Origin: Cladopsammia gracilis
Lineage: Eukaryota; Cnidaria; Anthozoa; Scleractinia; Dendrophylliidae
Direction of reading: 5' to 3'
Length of the DNA: 64,000 bases
Assembly: GCA_022457155.1 (NCBI GenBank)
Contig: JAJGOT010000125.1
Span: 671,501 to 735,500 of the forward strand
Shown here: positions 34,901 to 46,900 of the stretch, one piece after another
Layout of the letters: every line of letters starts with the position of its first letter
Position numbering within the stretch: position 1 is the first letter of the stretch
Made by a program: the position numbers and the translations under genes
Notes under the pieces: generated by a model
Told to the model about the DNA's origin: nothing
Database searches by the model: none
What the model saw: the letters and a program-made list of their open reading frames with translations, nothing else

Positions 34901-37900
34901 GTACTTCTAACATAATCATTCCTCCCGTGATATCCATTTGTAACATATTGCAAACCCTTCTACCTACAGAATTAAACGTGTAACCTGGTTCTAACTAAAT
35001 CTGACCATTCGATAAGTCTAACATTCAAGTGGAAGTTAATTAAGCACTGCTTTGCTGTAATGTTATTATAATGCTGTACAAGGTGGTTCTAACTTGCGTC
35101 TGTGGATGAAATCCTAAAGTGTGACCATTCAAATGAAAGCTACTGAGCAGTACTTTCCTGTGGCACTGTTTATTATGTTGTACAAGGTGGTTCTAACTTT
35201 TGAGTCTGTGGATGAAATCCTAAAGTGTGACCATTCAAATGAAAGCTCCTGAGCAGTACTTTCCTGTGGTACTGTTTATTATGCTGTACAAGGTGGTTCT
35301 AACTTTTGAGTCTGTGGATGAAATCCTAAAGTGTGACCATTCAAATGAAAGCTCCTGAGCAGTACTTTCCTGTGGTCTGTTTATTATGCTGTACAAGGTG
35401 GTTCTAACTTTTGAATCTGTGGATGAAATCCTAAAGTGTGACCATTGAAATGAAAGCTACTGAGCAGTACTTTCCTGAGGTACTGTTTATTATGCTGTAC
35501 AAGGTGTTTCTAACTTTTGAATCTGTGGATGAAATCCTAAAGTGTGACCATTCAAATGAAAGCTACTGAGCAGTACTTTCCTGTGGTTCCTTTATTATGC
35601 TGCACAAGGTGGTTCTAACTTTTGAATCTGTGGATAAAACCTACAGTGTGACCAATCAAGTGCTTTTAATTATTTTCAGTATTTAACAAAATAATATGTG
35701 ACTTTTCTCAAATTCTTATTTTGGCGCTCTTGAGAAAAAAAAAAAAAAAAGAATTAACCAGCTTAAACAATGGTACTCAAGGAAACGTTGAGGTGTTTCA
35801 CATACCTCTTCCTGCACATCAGGAGGTAAAGCAGCCAGAAATTCTGGGCTCACATTCAAGTCTGCTGTTCCCTCATTCTCAATGGATGCAGCATTTCGCT
35901 GAGATGGTGGCGGTGGATGTAATCCCAGTTGCTCCGCTAGAACCTCACGGCGAATAGCCTCTGGTAAAGCTTCCAAGAACGAAGGATCCACGCCATCTGG
36001 GATTGGGATACCATCTATTGTTAGGGCTGCGGCCTCTCCGCTGGTGCCTGGCTGTTCGGTTTCTGGAGCAGGCACGGCTGCTGAGATCTCTTCTGATGTT
36101 TCAGGAGCGGCAAGTGGGGGTTGTAACACGCCAGCTAGTTGTAACAAGCAAGAACAGCTAATGGTTAAGATACATTGGTAATTGAATATGGAATACATTT
36201 GAATCTTTTGAATCTTTACGTTAGTTCATCAACCCCCACCCCCACCCCCTGCGTCCAACTCCCCACCCTCCTCTCCCTCTAACGCCTTCCCCATTAGTGA
36301 AGCAGGTGACATAGCCAAACGACTGATCGAGTAAAATTCAGTCCCACTGCCAGAAACTCGTTCAACGCTTGGTGTGTTCACGAGTTAAAAACAGGGTTTT
36401 AAACTTGAAAATATACGCACCAGTAAATGCAGAAGCAAACGAATCCTGAGCAGACTCCGCCTCTGTTGTGGCAACAGTTCCTTCTTCACCAAGAGCCATG
36501 GGCGAACCATCACTTTCCTGCTGCCGTGCATCTTGGTCTGCACTCTCTGCTTCGCTGGCAGATCCCTGTGGGGTGTCAGCAACTGGTGGTGGTGGTGGTG
36601 GTGGTGCTGGAAGCTCATCTCCTGCCCTCAGGCTAGCTGCCTCCACTGTGGCAGCACTGATGATGTCCTGAACAACTGAGCTGGCACTGGTGGGAGGAGT
36701 AACTGCGGGTGCAGGTGCAAAATGGTTTTCACTATCATCAGCAGGTGTGGATGTCCTCACTGTATCTTGATCAGTTGATGTTGCAGAATTATCAACGACA
36801 GGTTCATCCATGCTCATGCTGACTAACACAGAGGCTTCACCTACGGCTCCTTGTTCAGTAGCTGCAGGTTCTGATGCGGCAGCAACTGGTTGCTGTTCAA
36901 CTTGCATACCTTCGCCCTGAACTTCCATGGAAGCAGCTGCATCAGCCACTGCAGTACCTGTGTCTGTTGATGCGCCCTCCCCTTCTGCAGGTGTAGACGT
37001 CCCTCCGCCATCTTTACTGCTTTCTTGTTTCTTCTTTTCTTGTTCCTCCTTCTTTGTGGCAGCAGCCTTGGCCTGCGCCTCAGCTTTCTTCTTCTGCTCT
37101 TCCTCCCTCCCCTTGGTAATCTCTTCGGCCTGGAGCTTCAGCAGCACTGGAACGATCTCTGGCTTCACAGCTGCCACGCAGTAGTGAATGCCCTGTGCAT
37201 CAAGAAGCTGTCCTTCTTCTGCCCAGCGTGTTAAAGCGGAAGGCACATTGGATGGTGTACCTTCACCAAAGTTTTCAAAAAATATCTCATCAGTGACTCC
37301 ATCTTCCGTGCTCCTTGCTATGACTTGTATTTCATCGTGCATATGTCTGCTTCTGTGGCTAGCACCTATAATGAGCAACAATAGAATTACGGATGTTTAT
37401 AAATAGTAAAATTTAGCCTCAAATTGTCAAAATACCTGTATTAAAACAGTGCTGGCTTTCTTAGTCGGACATTTTGAAGCTTCTAGCAATGAAGAAACAC
37501 CGAAGACGAACAAAAGAAGCCAAAGAAGAGAGTGGTGACTAGAATGGATACTCCAAAATCAGGTTGGACCACCTCGGACGTATTTTTGAGACTTATAAAA
37601 CGGAGTAACTGGTTAGCTTTCAGTTGAGGTTAGGGGTAGCAGTTTATATAGTTAAATTTAGGACTAAGCAGCCCGAGAAGCTAGGTGGTACAGTGGTACG
37701 GTAGGTTATGTAAGCCTAAGCCTAGCTGAGGTCACAGGTTCAATCCCGAGTGGGAATTTTAGATTTTCTTGTTTACACTTAAAATAAGTGTCGACATTAC
37801 GTTATATAATTCTCCATAAGTGTCCGAGGTGGTCCAACCTGATTTTGGAGTATCCAATCTAGTCACGACCCAAAGAAAAGAGTCTGTAAACAAGCAGCCA

Positions 37901-40900
37901 TCTTGGTTAACCTTAGTAACCAGGCTAAATAAAAACATATGCTCAAGAAATTTGCACGGTTACCAAGCTTGTTGTGACCTGAACAAAAGGCGGGCGAACG
38001 AACGAGCGTAAGCTGCAATCAAAACGGTGGGGCTTTATTCGATACAAGATTATTCGATGGATAGAAGCAAAGTTGAACTCAAAGTTCTTAGAGCCAATTC
38101 TCTGAATTGCGTTTTTTCCAAAATTTGGGGTGGGTTTCTTGGTGTTGCGGAAGCCATTGTTGGTTAGCTTTTGCGTTGTGGTGTGGGTATTGTCCAGTGT
38201 CTTTTGCATCTTTTGTTTTACGTCATTTGGTGATCACACCATCCGCAACACCAAGAAACTACCAAAATTTGAGCTTCAAAACCCGGGGTGCGACTTATCC
38301 GCCGGTGTTTACCGAAAGTAACTTTTTTCATAAACAAATTTTTCTAGAACAGCAACAGTAGGTTGTCAAGTGAATTTTCCAAGTCACAAGACAATGGAAA
38401 AACATTGAAAAACCGAACCGACCTTTTGCAACCTTTTTCTCCTGCCCATTGACATTCAAAGGCGAGTATTTATAGTTTTAATGCACTAGAAAAGAAATTT
38501 TACATTTTTTGGCTTCCATTGATGCAAACACGTCTTTTGACTACAAGGTAATACCAAAAAGTGGTCACGTTGTCCAATACTGTCGACGTTAATGTAGATC
38601 ACGTGACGTGATAACGTCATATGACGCGGAAATTGCATCATCATTCCGAATGGTCGCCATCTTAGGTTTCCATCCGCCAAACCCCCCCCCTCTCCCCCTG
38701 CCCCCCCCCCCCCCCCCCCCTCCCCAGGGTTTGAATGGGATTAAGGAAATTTAATACACTGTATTAAGGCCCCGCCAAACGAACGCAACATTTCAACGCA
38801 ACATTGTTGTATCGTGTTGTGAAGGAACTGGCCAAACGCGCGCAACATGTTGCAGCATGTTGGATGGTGTTGGATAAGTTTAAAAATGGTCAAATTTGGG
38901 TTGTTTCTTGGTGTTGCGGAAGCCATTGTTGGTTAGCTATTATGTTCTGGTGTGGGTATTGTTCAGTGTCTTTTGAATCTTTTGTTTTACGTCATTTGGT
39001 GATCACACCATCCGCAACACCAAGAAACTACCCAAATTTGATCCAACATGTTGCAACAGGGTGGCCAAACGCGTGTTAACAAGTTGCGCGCTACGATGTT
39101 GCGTTGAAATGTTGCGTTCGTTTGGCCGGGCCTTTACTTCTTAGGACTACCTGCACTGAACTGTAGCCCATCCGATGAACTCTCGGGTCCCAGAAGGTTC
39201 TGAATCACGGCAGGCAAAGGAGGCTGACTCACCCCTTGAGGGTGAGACAGGTGAATTGACTGAGTCTGGTGGGTGTGATGTCTGGGCCCGGTTACCCTGA
39301 GGCCGTGAACACGGGACAGGCGCTGGGCCATGCTGGAAATGGTCTCTGGTTCGTCATCTTGAGACACGGTCATCATGAATGTACCAGCGAATCTACCACC
39401 ATGAGGGCCAGACATCCAATCCAGATGGCGACCTGAACATCAAGAAAACATTTATGAAATTATTTTAATGTACGCTTCTTAAGGTTACAGTGTACCTTCA
39501 GATCGAAAATTTATTGGAATTTTTTTTTGGCGCCAAAATAAAGTTTACAGAATAAACTTTCATCCAGAAAAAAATTATCGAAAAATAGTGAAAATTGACG
39601 GAGAAATGACGGTACAACTTTTGTGGGCGGAGTTTGTTTATGAAGCGATATGTTTTTTTAAGCGCTGTTTTCTCAAAGTTAAATTTTCGAAAATGTTAGA
39701 GACTGGATAAAATGTTCAGCCGTTCTGGCCTTATTTTGTTAGCAGATAAGGGGGAAGGCCCTCCCCTAGATCCGTCACAGAATGTAGCTGCACTGACCTG
39801 AGCCTTCATCAAATGGAAGGTAGATGTCATCTTCTTCGTAGATTCTGAAGGAGTCATCTATCATATCACCACCATCTTCATCCATGTCACTACCACCTTC
39901 ATCGTCTTCGTCATCATGCTCATCATCATCATTATCATCCTCGTCATCATCTTCTCCTTCCTCTTCCTCCATCACATCAACTCCACTAGACGCTTCCATC
40001 ACTCCATCTTCTCTTTCGTCAATGGCACCTGAAAGGAAAATTTCATCAACTTGAGTAAAGTTAGAGTTAGAGTTGCGCAAAAAGGGGGTTAGTTTTACAG
40101 TCTATAAACAAGGTGGTTCTAACTTGAGTATGTGTATGAAATCCTAAACTGTGACTGTCCAAATGAAAGCTACTGAGCAGTACTTTTCTGTGGTACTGTT
40201 TATTATGCTGTGCAAGGTGGTTCTAACTTTTGAGTCTGTGGATGAAACCCTAAAGTGTGACCATTCAAATGAAAGCTACTGAGCAGTACCTACCTGTGGT
40301 ACTGTTTATTATGCTGTACAAGGTGGTTCTAACTTTTGAGTCTGTGGATGAAATCCTAAACTGTGACTATCCAAATGAAAGCTATTCAGCAGTACTTTCC
40401 TGTGATACTGTTTATTATGCTGTACAAGGTGGTTCTAACTTTTGAGTCTGTGGATCAAATCCTAAACTGTGACTGTCCAAATGAAAGCTACAGAGCAGTA
40501 CTTTCCACTGATGCTGTTTATTATGCTTTACGATGTGGTTTCAACTTTTAGTTTGTGGATGTCATCCTAATTTGTGACCATTCATGAAGAGGTTTTTGGT
40601 TTTTAGTATTCCTGTCCCAAACTGCATTGAGGCTTTGCTACTTTCAGACATAAACTGCTCTCAAATTTTCTGCCTAGACTTCCGCTTACCTATCTGACAT
40701 TAACCAAGAATATAGCAGGTCACAATGGTACATAGAACATCTTATTGGTGAGAAATAGCCTTGTAAAATTCATTAATAATTCATGAGGGTACTAACAAAT
40801 AGAAATGAGCCATTCCAATCACGTGGTTACAACCACTAGTGAGTTGCATCTGGAATGTGAATTTCACAAGTTGTTTACTACATTCGTGTCTGTGTTGTAT

Positions 40901-43900
40901 CGCTGCGCCTCGAGATGGTATAGGCTGATACAACACTCCCGCTCATGTAGTAAACATTACTTACAGTTGAAATTCCACAAGTATCAACAAAACAAGAAAT
41001 AAATCACAAACCTTCGGGTCCTGGTACTGTATCAATGTCTTCTTCTTCATCGTCATCCTCGTCATCCTCATCATCATCGTCATCATCATCTTCACCATCG
41101 TCTTCATGATCATCATTTTGATCACCAGATTCTTCAAAAGTGAACACCATGGTCTCGTCATCGCCTTCTCTCTCATGGTGATCGCCATCATCGACGTCAG
41201 AATCTTCACCTACATCCTCACCACCACTGTTCTCATCAGAAGAGTCACTGTTGCTGTCACTGGAGTCAGGGTCAATCACATATGTGGTCTCCTCTACGAC
41301 GCGCCCATCAGCCATGCGGCGAGTCATCACATGCTCTGCAAGGATGTTATTGTCAACATCTAATGTGAAAGGAACAGTTACTAAATGCAATGGAAAATAT
41401 ATGAATAACTCTTTAATTGAGTACTTAAAAACATTTGGGCATTGTATTGGGAGCAAGGATAGTGTATAGTGGTGAGAGCACTCGCCTCCTACCAGTGTGG
41501 CCAGGATTTGAATCCCAGAGGCGATGCCATAATTTATGTGGGTTAAGTTTGTTGTTAGTTCTTGTCTTTGCTCCAAGGGTTTCTTCTCCGGATACTCCAG
41601 TTTTCCCCCTCCACAAAAAACAAATTCCAATTTGATTTGGAAACAGTTTAAGTGAGAGCCACTTAGCAGATTTTCAGTGAAATTCCTATATTTTTATTTT
41701 TCATGACATCAGAACATGACCTTTGTGCATCATTGAAGATACTTAAGTAATTTTAGCAAAGGATTGACCAAAAATCAACAAATCCTTTGTGGTATAACCC
41801 CTTTAAAACCCTTTCAATGCTAGAGTCAATAATGAAGACATGCAGTGCAGTTCTAACTTTTGTGTCTGTCAACGAAATGCTATGGCAGTGCTGGAAATAA
41901 TTTTTCTTACTTGAAAGGACATGTGTCCTTTCAAACCTCCAGTTTGATCGGACATTTTGCAGAATTGGTCAGACATCCACCATTTTGGATTTTTCCTGAG
42001 ACAAAATCCGTAAGCATACACGACGTGCTATAAGAAAGTTTGCAATGCATTGTAGGGCGATTTCGAATGACACAGTCTTGTCTGAATTTTCTTGAATCGA
42101 GATAGCCTTTTACAGCAAAATAAAGGGTACAAGCTCAGCGTAAATACCTTTTGTAATGTTTTTGGAATCAAATGCGATGAGTTAACAAGACTTTCAAGGC
42201 AAAAGCTAAGTAATTTTTATGCTCGGGCACCATGTCCGAGCATAATTTAAAATTGGCGGGACATTTTCGAATTTTGGTCGGACAATGTCCGATGACCGAC
42301 TGTTATTTCCAGCACTGCATACTATGGTGTGACCATTCAAATGAAACCTCTTCGCCTGTACTTTTGTATGGTAATATTTGTTTTTTAATATTCCATAAAA
42401 CAAAATTCTTGGGTGTTAAAGAGTTAAAATGTTGAAACCATACCCTGTCCTGATTGGCCGTCAGTACCATCAGAGTTCAACAGCTCATCAACCATTTCCT
42501 GCAGTTCTTCGAGTTCTTCTTCTGATGCCATGGGAATGATGCTTCTGCCAGTGATTTCAGGAAGCGCCCATGAATCACTAACCGCTGCCGTGTTATCGGG
42601 TTGAGAGTCAGATGCTTGAGAATCCACATTGACTGCAGCTGAAAACAGAATTCACAAGGGTACTTCATGATTTTCTAGTTAAATGTACACCTTCTTTTTT
42701 CTCCCTAAAACAATTGAAAGGTTTTTTTTTTTTACAAGAGACGTTTTGGCCTGACAACACAATTGCTTCATACTGGCTTTCTGTTGTGTAACAAACATAG
42801 TTTAAATGACAAACTAAGTATATAGGTTTGCATAGTTTTTTTTTTCACCTGACCGCTAACCTGATAAGAATCTGCCTTTACAGGTGAATTAGCTACATAG
42901 CTAAGTGCTCGTCCACTATAAACAACATTTACATTTTTTTACATTTTATTCTACATCCAAAGAAGCTCAGAAAAAGCATAACTGATTCTTATTGTGCTTT
43001 GAAGCGCTGATCGGGAATTGCTACTATCTGTTGTCTTATATATTTTGAATGGAGTCTGTGAAAATATGATTTGCCTGTTGTTACAGCCAACACGTTTTCT
43101 AGCATTTCAAGAAGCTCTCAGTAAAGGCAAAACTGATTTATTATGATAAAAGACAAATAAACGAAATCAATCAAGCATTGCACTATTTTCCCTCTGTTTC
43201 AAGCTCAAGTTTCTCAAGTCCATGGTGCTTGTTACCTTCAGCAGATGTTCTTTCAGTGGACTGCTCATTATCTTCTGTTCCTTGCTGATCTGCTGTCTCG
43301 CTTGTCTGACCTAAGCACCATCACAGACAAAGACACAAATCAGTCATTTCAGACTACTTCTTCTGTAGGTGAAAGTATTAGTTCCAATGGCAATTATGGC
43401 AAGTTCACCATGATTTGTCTTGAGCCAACTAACTTGCATTAACTCTTTCACTCCCAGAGTCAATTATGTCCAGAGACATGTAGTGTAGTTCTAACTTTTA
43501 AGTCTGTGGACGAAATCCTATGGTGTGACCATTCAAATGAAACCTCTTTGGCAGTACTTTTGCATGGTACCATTTGTTTTTTAATATTTTACAAAATGAA
43601 ATTTGGGATTTTTCTTGAATTTTGATGTTTGGCACTCTTGGGAGTTAAAGAGTTAAAGATCCATAAGCACTTACCATGATACTTAATGCATTGTTTATTA
43701 CAAAACGTGAGCACCGTCCGCAATAAATAAGATAACAATAAGTTGTAAGTAACTTTCTCGCAGCTTTAACAGCATCACTCAAAGAACAGGTTAAAAAGAT
43801 TATCTCAAAATAAACGAATACACACAAAACAGGCAACATGATTTCAATAGCAGTTGTAAATTTCACTAAAATTGGCAGACGATGTAGTATCAGCATTATC

Positions 43901-46900
43901 TGCCACAATGGAAACAGATTTCACTGCGAACGGCTGATTTTCATTGTCCATAAAATTCATTTACGACTGTGGTGCATTTTGGAAACTGATCAAGGGACTT
44001 TCATCCTTTCACTCCCAGAGTCAATTATGGAGACATATAGTGTAGTTCTAACTTTTGAGTCTGTTGACAAAATCCTATGGCGTGACCATTCAAATAAAAG
44101 CTCTTCAGCAGTACTTTTGCATGATACCATTTGTTCTAACTTTTGAGTCTGTGGACAAAATCCTATGGTGTGACCATTCAAATGAAACCTCTTCAGCAGT
44201 ACTTTTGCATGGTACCATTTGTTCTAACTTTTGAGTCTGTGGACAAAATCCTATGGTGTGACCATTCAAATGAAACCTCTTCAGCAGTACTTTTGTATGG
44301 TACCATTTGTTTTTCGATATTTTACAAAATGAAATTTGGGATTTTTCTTGAATTTTGATGTCTTGGGAGTTAGAGAATTAAACACTATGCTATAACTGCA
44401 ACATTGTAACATACCAGCTGAAGGGGCCTGCTGAGACTCTGAATCAGCTACTGCACCCTGTCCTCCAGTAGCTTGCTGATCACCACCAGCTGTTCTTTCT
44501 TTACCGGCTGCAGTGAGTGGAGCACTAGCGCTCTGTTGATTCACCATCCCGGACAGCTTCTCCAGAGGTTTCAACAGACAGTTGACAGTTGCCACAAAAT
44601 TTGGGCTAGCCAGGTCTAAGCTGTGTGGAACTCGAGCTAAGTCATTCACAAGCCCTTTCTTCAGCAAGAGCTTCATAACACTGTTCGGCTGCGACGCTGC
44701 ATGTTGGGCAGAGTGAGGCCCAGATTCAATCATAGTCTGAACTAAGGTGAATATGGCTTGGAGTCGGGAATGTTTTGCTGTGGACTCTGCCAATGCCAAA
44801 GCGCGTCCCAGAGATGCCTTCATCTCAGATATAAGTGTCTGCTGGGCTTCAGGAGCCTGGTGGCACGTAGCTATCGCCGCAAGTAAGATGCGCGCATAAG
44901 ATGGAGTGTCTTCGTTATCTCCAGGGGAACCAGATGGAAGAAGATGATCAAGAATAAAGGCCAGGACTGGACCTTCATACTGTGGAACAAGGGATAGAAT
45001 CACGTGATGCGAAACCTTTACATGTCAATGCCAGGCGTGCATTTCTCGGAACTCCAGAAGACTTTTCAGGCCCGAAAATTATTTTTTAAATGTAGTTTCT
45101 AACGAAAGACGTTGAAGTTTTTAACCCAAAAATCAGCTAAAGTTGTGTAGTAAACGTAAAATTTTATTGCTTAGCTTTCAAAATCAACAAAAACCGAATC
45201 TTTATTGGTAAACATTCTGCACGTAACACAGCTTTTCGGGTCCGAAAAGTTTTCGGAACTTTTGAGAAACGCACGCCTGAACTATTAACAATTTACCAAA
45301 TAGACGCTTGTAGATATTAAAACTGACATTATCACTATTTTTTTTTCACTTCTGCTTCAGCATGGTACAGGATCATGCCAGATGTAATTGAGGCTGAACT
45401 TTTAAGTCTCATACCAAATAAAATTTCTAGGGCACAAACGGAGGTGTGACGGTAATAAACAGATTAACGTCATTGTTCTGAAAACATCTACTATACCCTG
45501 TTTGCAAGAGAAAGTAGATTTTATAACAAATAAAAGTTTAGATCAGCCCTGACTTCATACGTTGTTAAGTCTTCACAAGCCTAATGGCTCACTCTGTAGG
45601 ATGAAGCGACTGAGAGTATTACTACTCCCCCTGGATGAGTTGCCAGCCCATCGCAAGGTTACAGGTTGAAAGTCCGACACCCTGACCATGGCGCTTCCAC
45701 TGCAGTAACCTGTGCTACATTTTATTTATAACGGGACAATCTACAGAGAGGAAGTCGATGGCATTAAGATTTACAACTAACCTCTGAAGCAGATGACAAC
45801 TTCGCATTGTGACTGTACTCTGTAATAAGCTGTCCTACACCTGCATATGATTTGACTAGCTCTGCTAACAGCTTGAGAATGGCTGACTTGGGGAGAAGAG
45901 GCTTGGATGGAGTCTTGATATCCTTGCTTGAATCCTTGTTTTCTTCTTCTTTTGAGATGTCATCATTCTTTTCGTCATTCTTTATCATGGCTACGTGTAA
46001 CTGAGAACTGGTTTGACTGTTATTCTGGGAAGAGTCTGCATTTCATATAGAGATTAAAAGTTACAACAGGCTTAAAGGGACACTGTCCCGGCTGAAATAA
46101 TTATTGTGTGTTCATGATTACGGCCAGAAGCTTGCTTTAAGCCTACTTTATTATCTTGAAATTGGAAGAAACCATCGCCAAAAGTGATAGAAGCAAAGAA
46201 ATATGAACTAAACGGACAAAATAACGGCCAGAAAGGTCAACATTTCACAAGAATGGCAAGTTTGATTTCTTGACCACCTGTCAATAAATCAAATTTCATG
46301 AACTGTAATCCACTTCAATCCTTGCAATCCTGCACTTTATCTCCAAACTACTGCTTTTGTTTTGCTCTATAGTATCTTTTTTAATATTTCTTTTTAATTT
46401 TTATGCGGGTGAAAGCTTTAAGTGTGATCAGTCAAATTAAAGCCGAAAAGCTATTTATTCTTTCATGCTAACTAATTCACTAATCAAGATACTTTGAAAC
46501 AAAGAGCTAGCTTACCAAGAGCCATTTCTTCAACTTCAACATCCTCATTAGTAAGTTGCCTATTGTAAGCAGGTAATTGTCGGGCTGCCAAATTCTGCTG
46601 CGCTCCCTGGCCACTAAAACCAGCAATCAGATCACCTACTTGACCCAAAGCGCGTCCGAGCTCCCCAAGCATTTGGCTGTCGGAGCGGCGCACAAAGATA
46701 CCTCTATCCATGGTCCGTGTAGTGCTATCAGACACGCATAAAACATTCAATAGATCATAAACAACACCATGAACTTGCTTAGCAACAGCCGGTGGTTTTA
46801 CAGGCTTGCCAGCGACAGCAGCTCTCACAATCTGAGCATAGTTTGATGGTATGTTTGTTTCTCCACCTTCAATCATAGTCCTCCTTAGCTGAGGTGTGAT

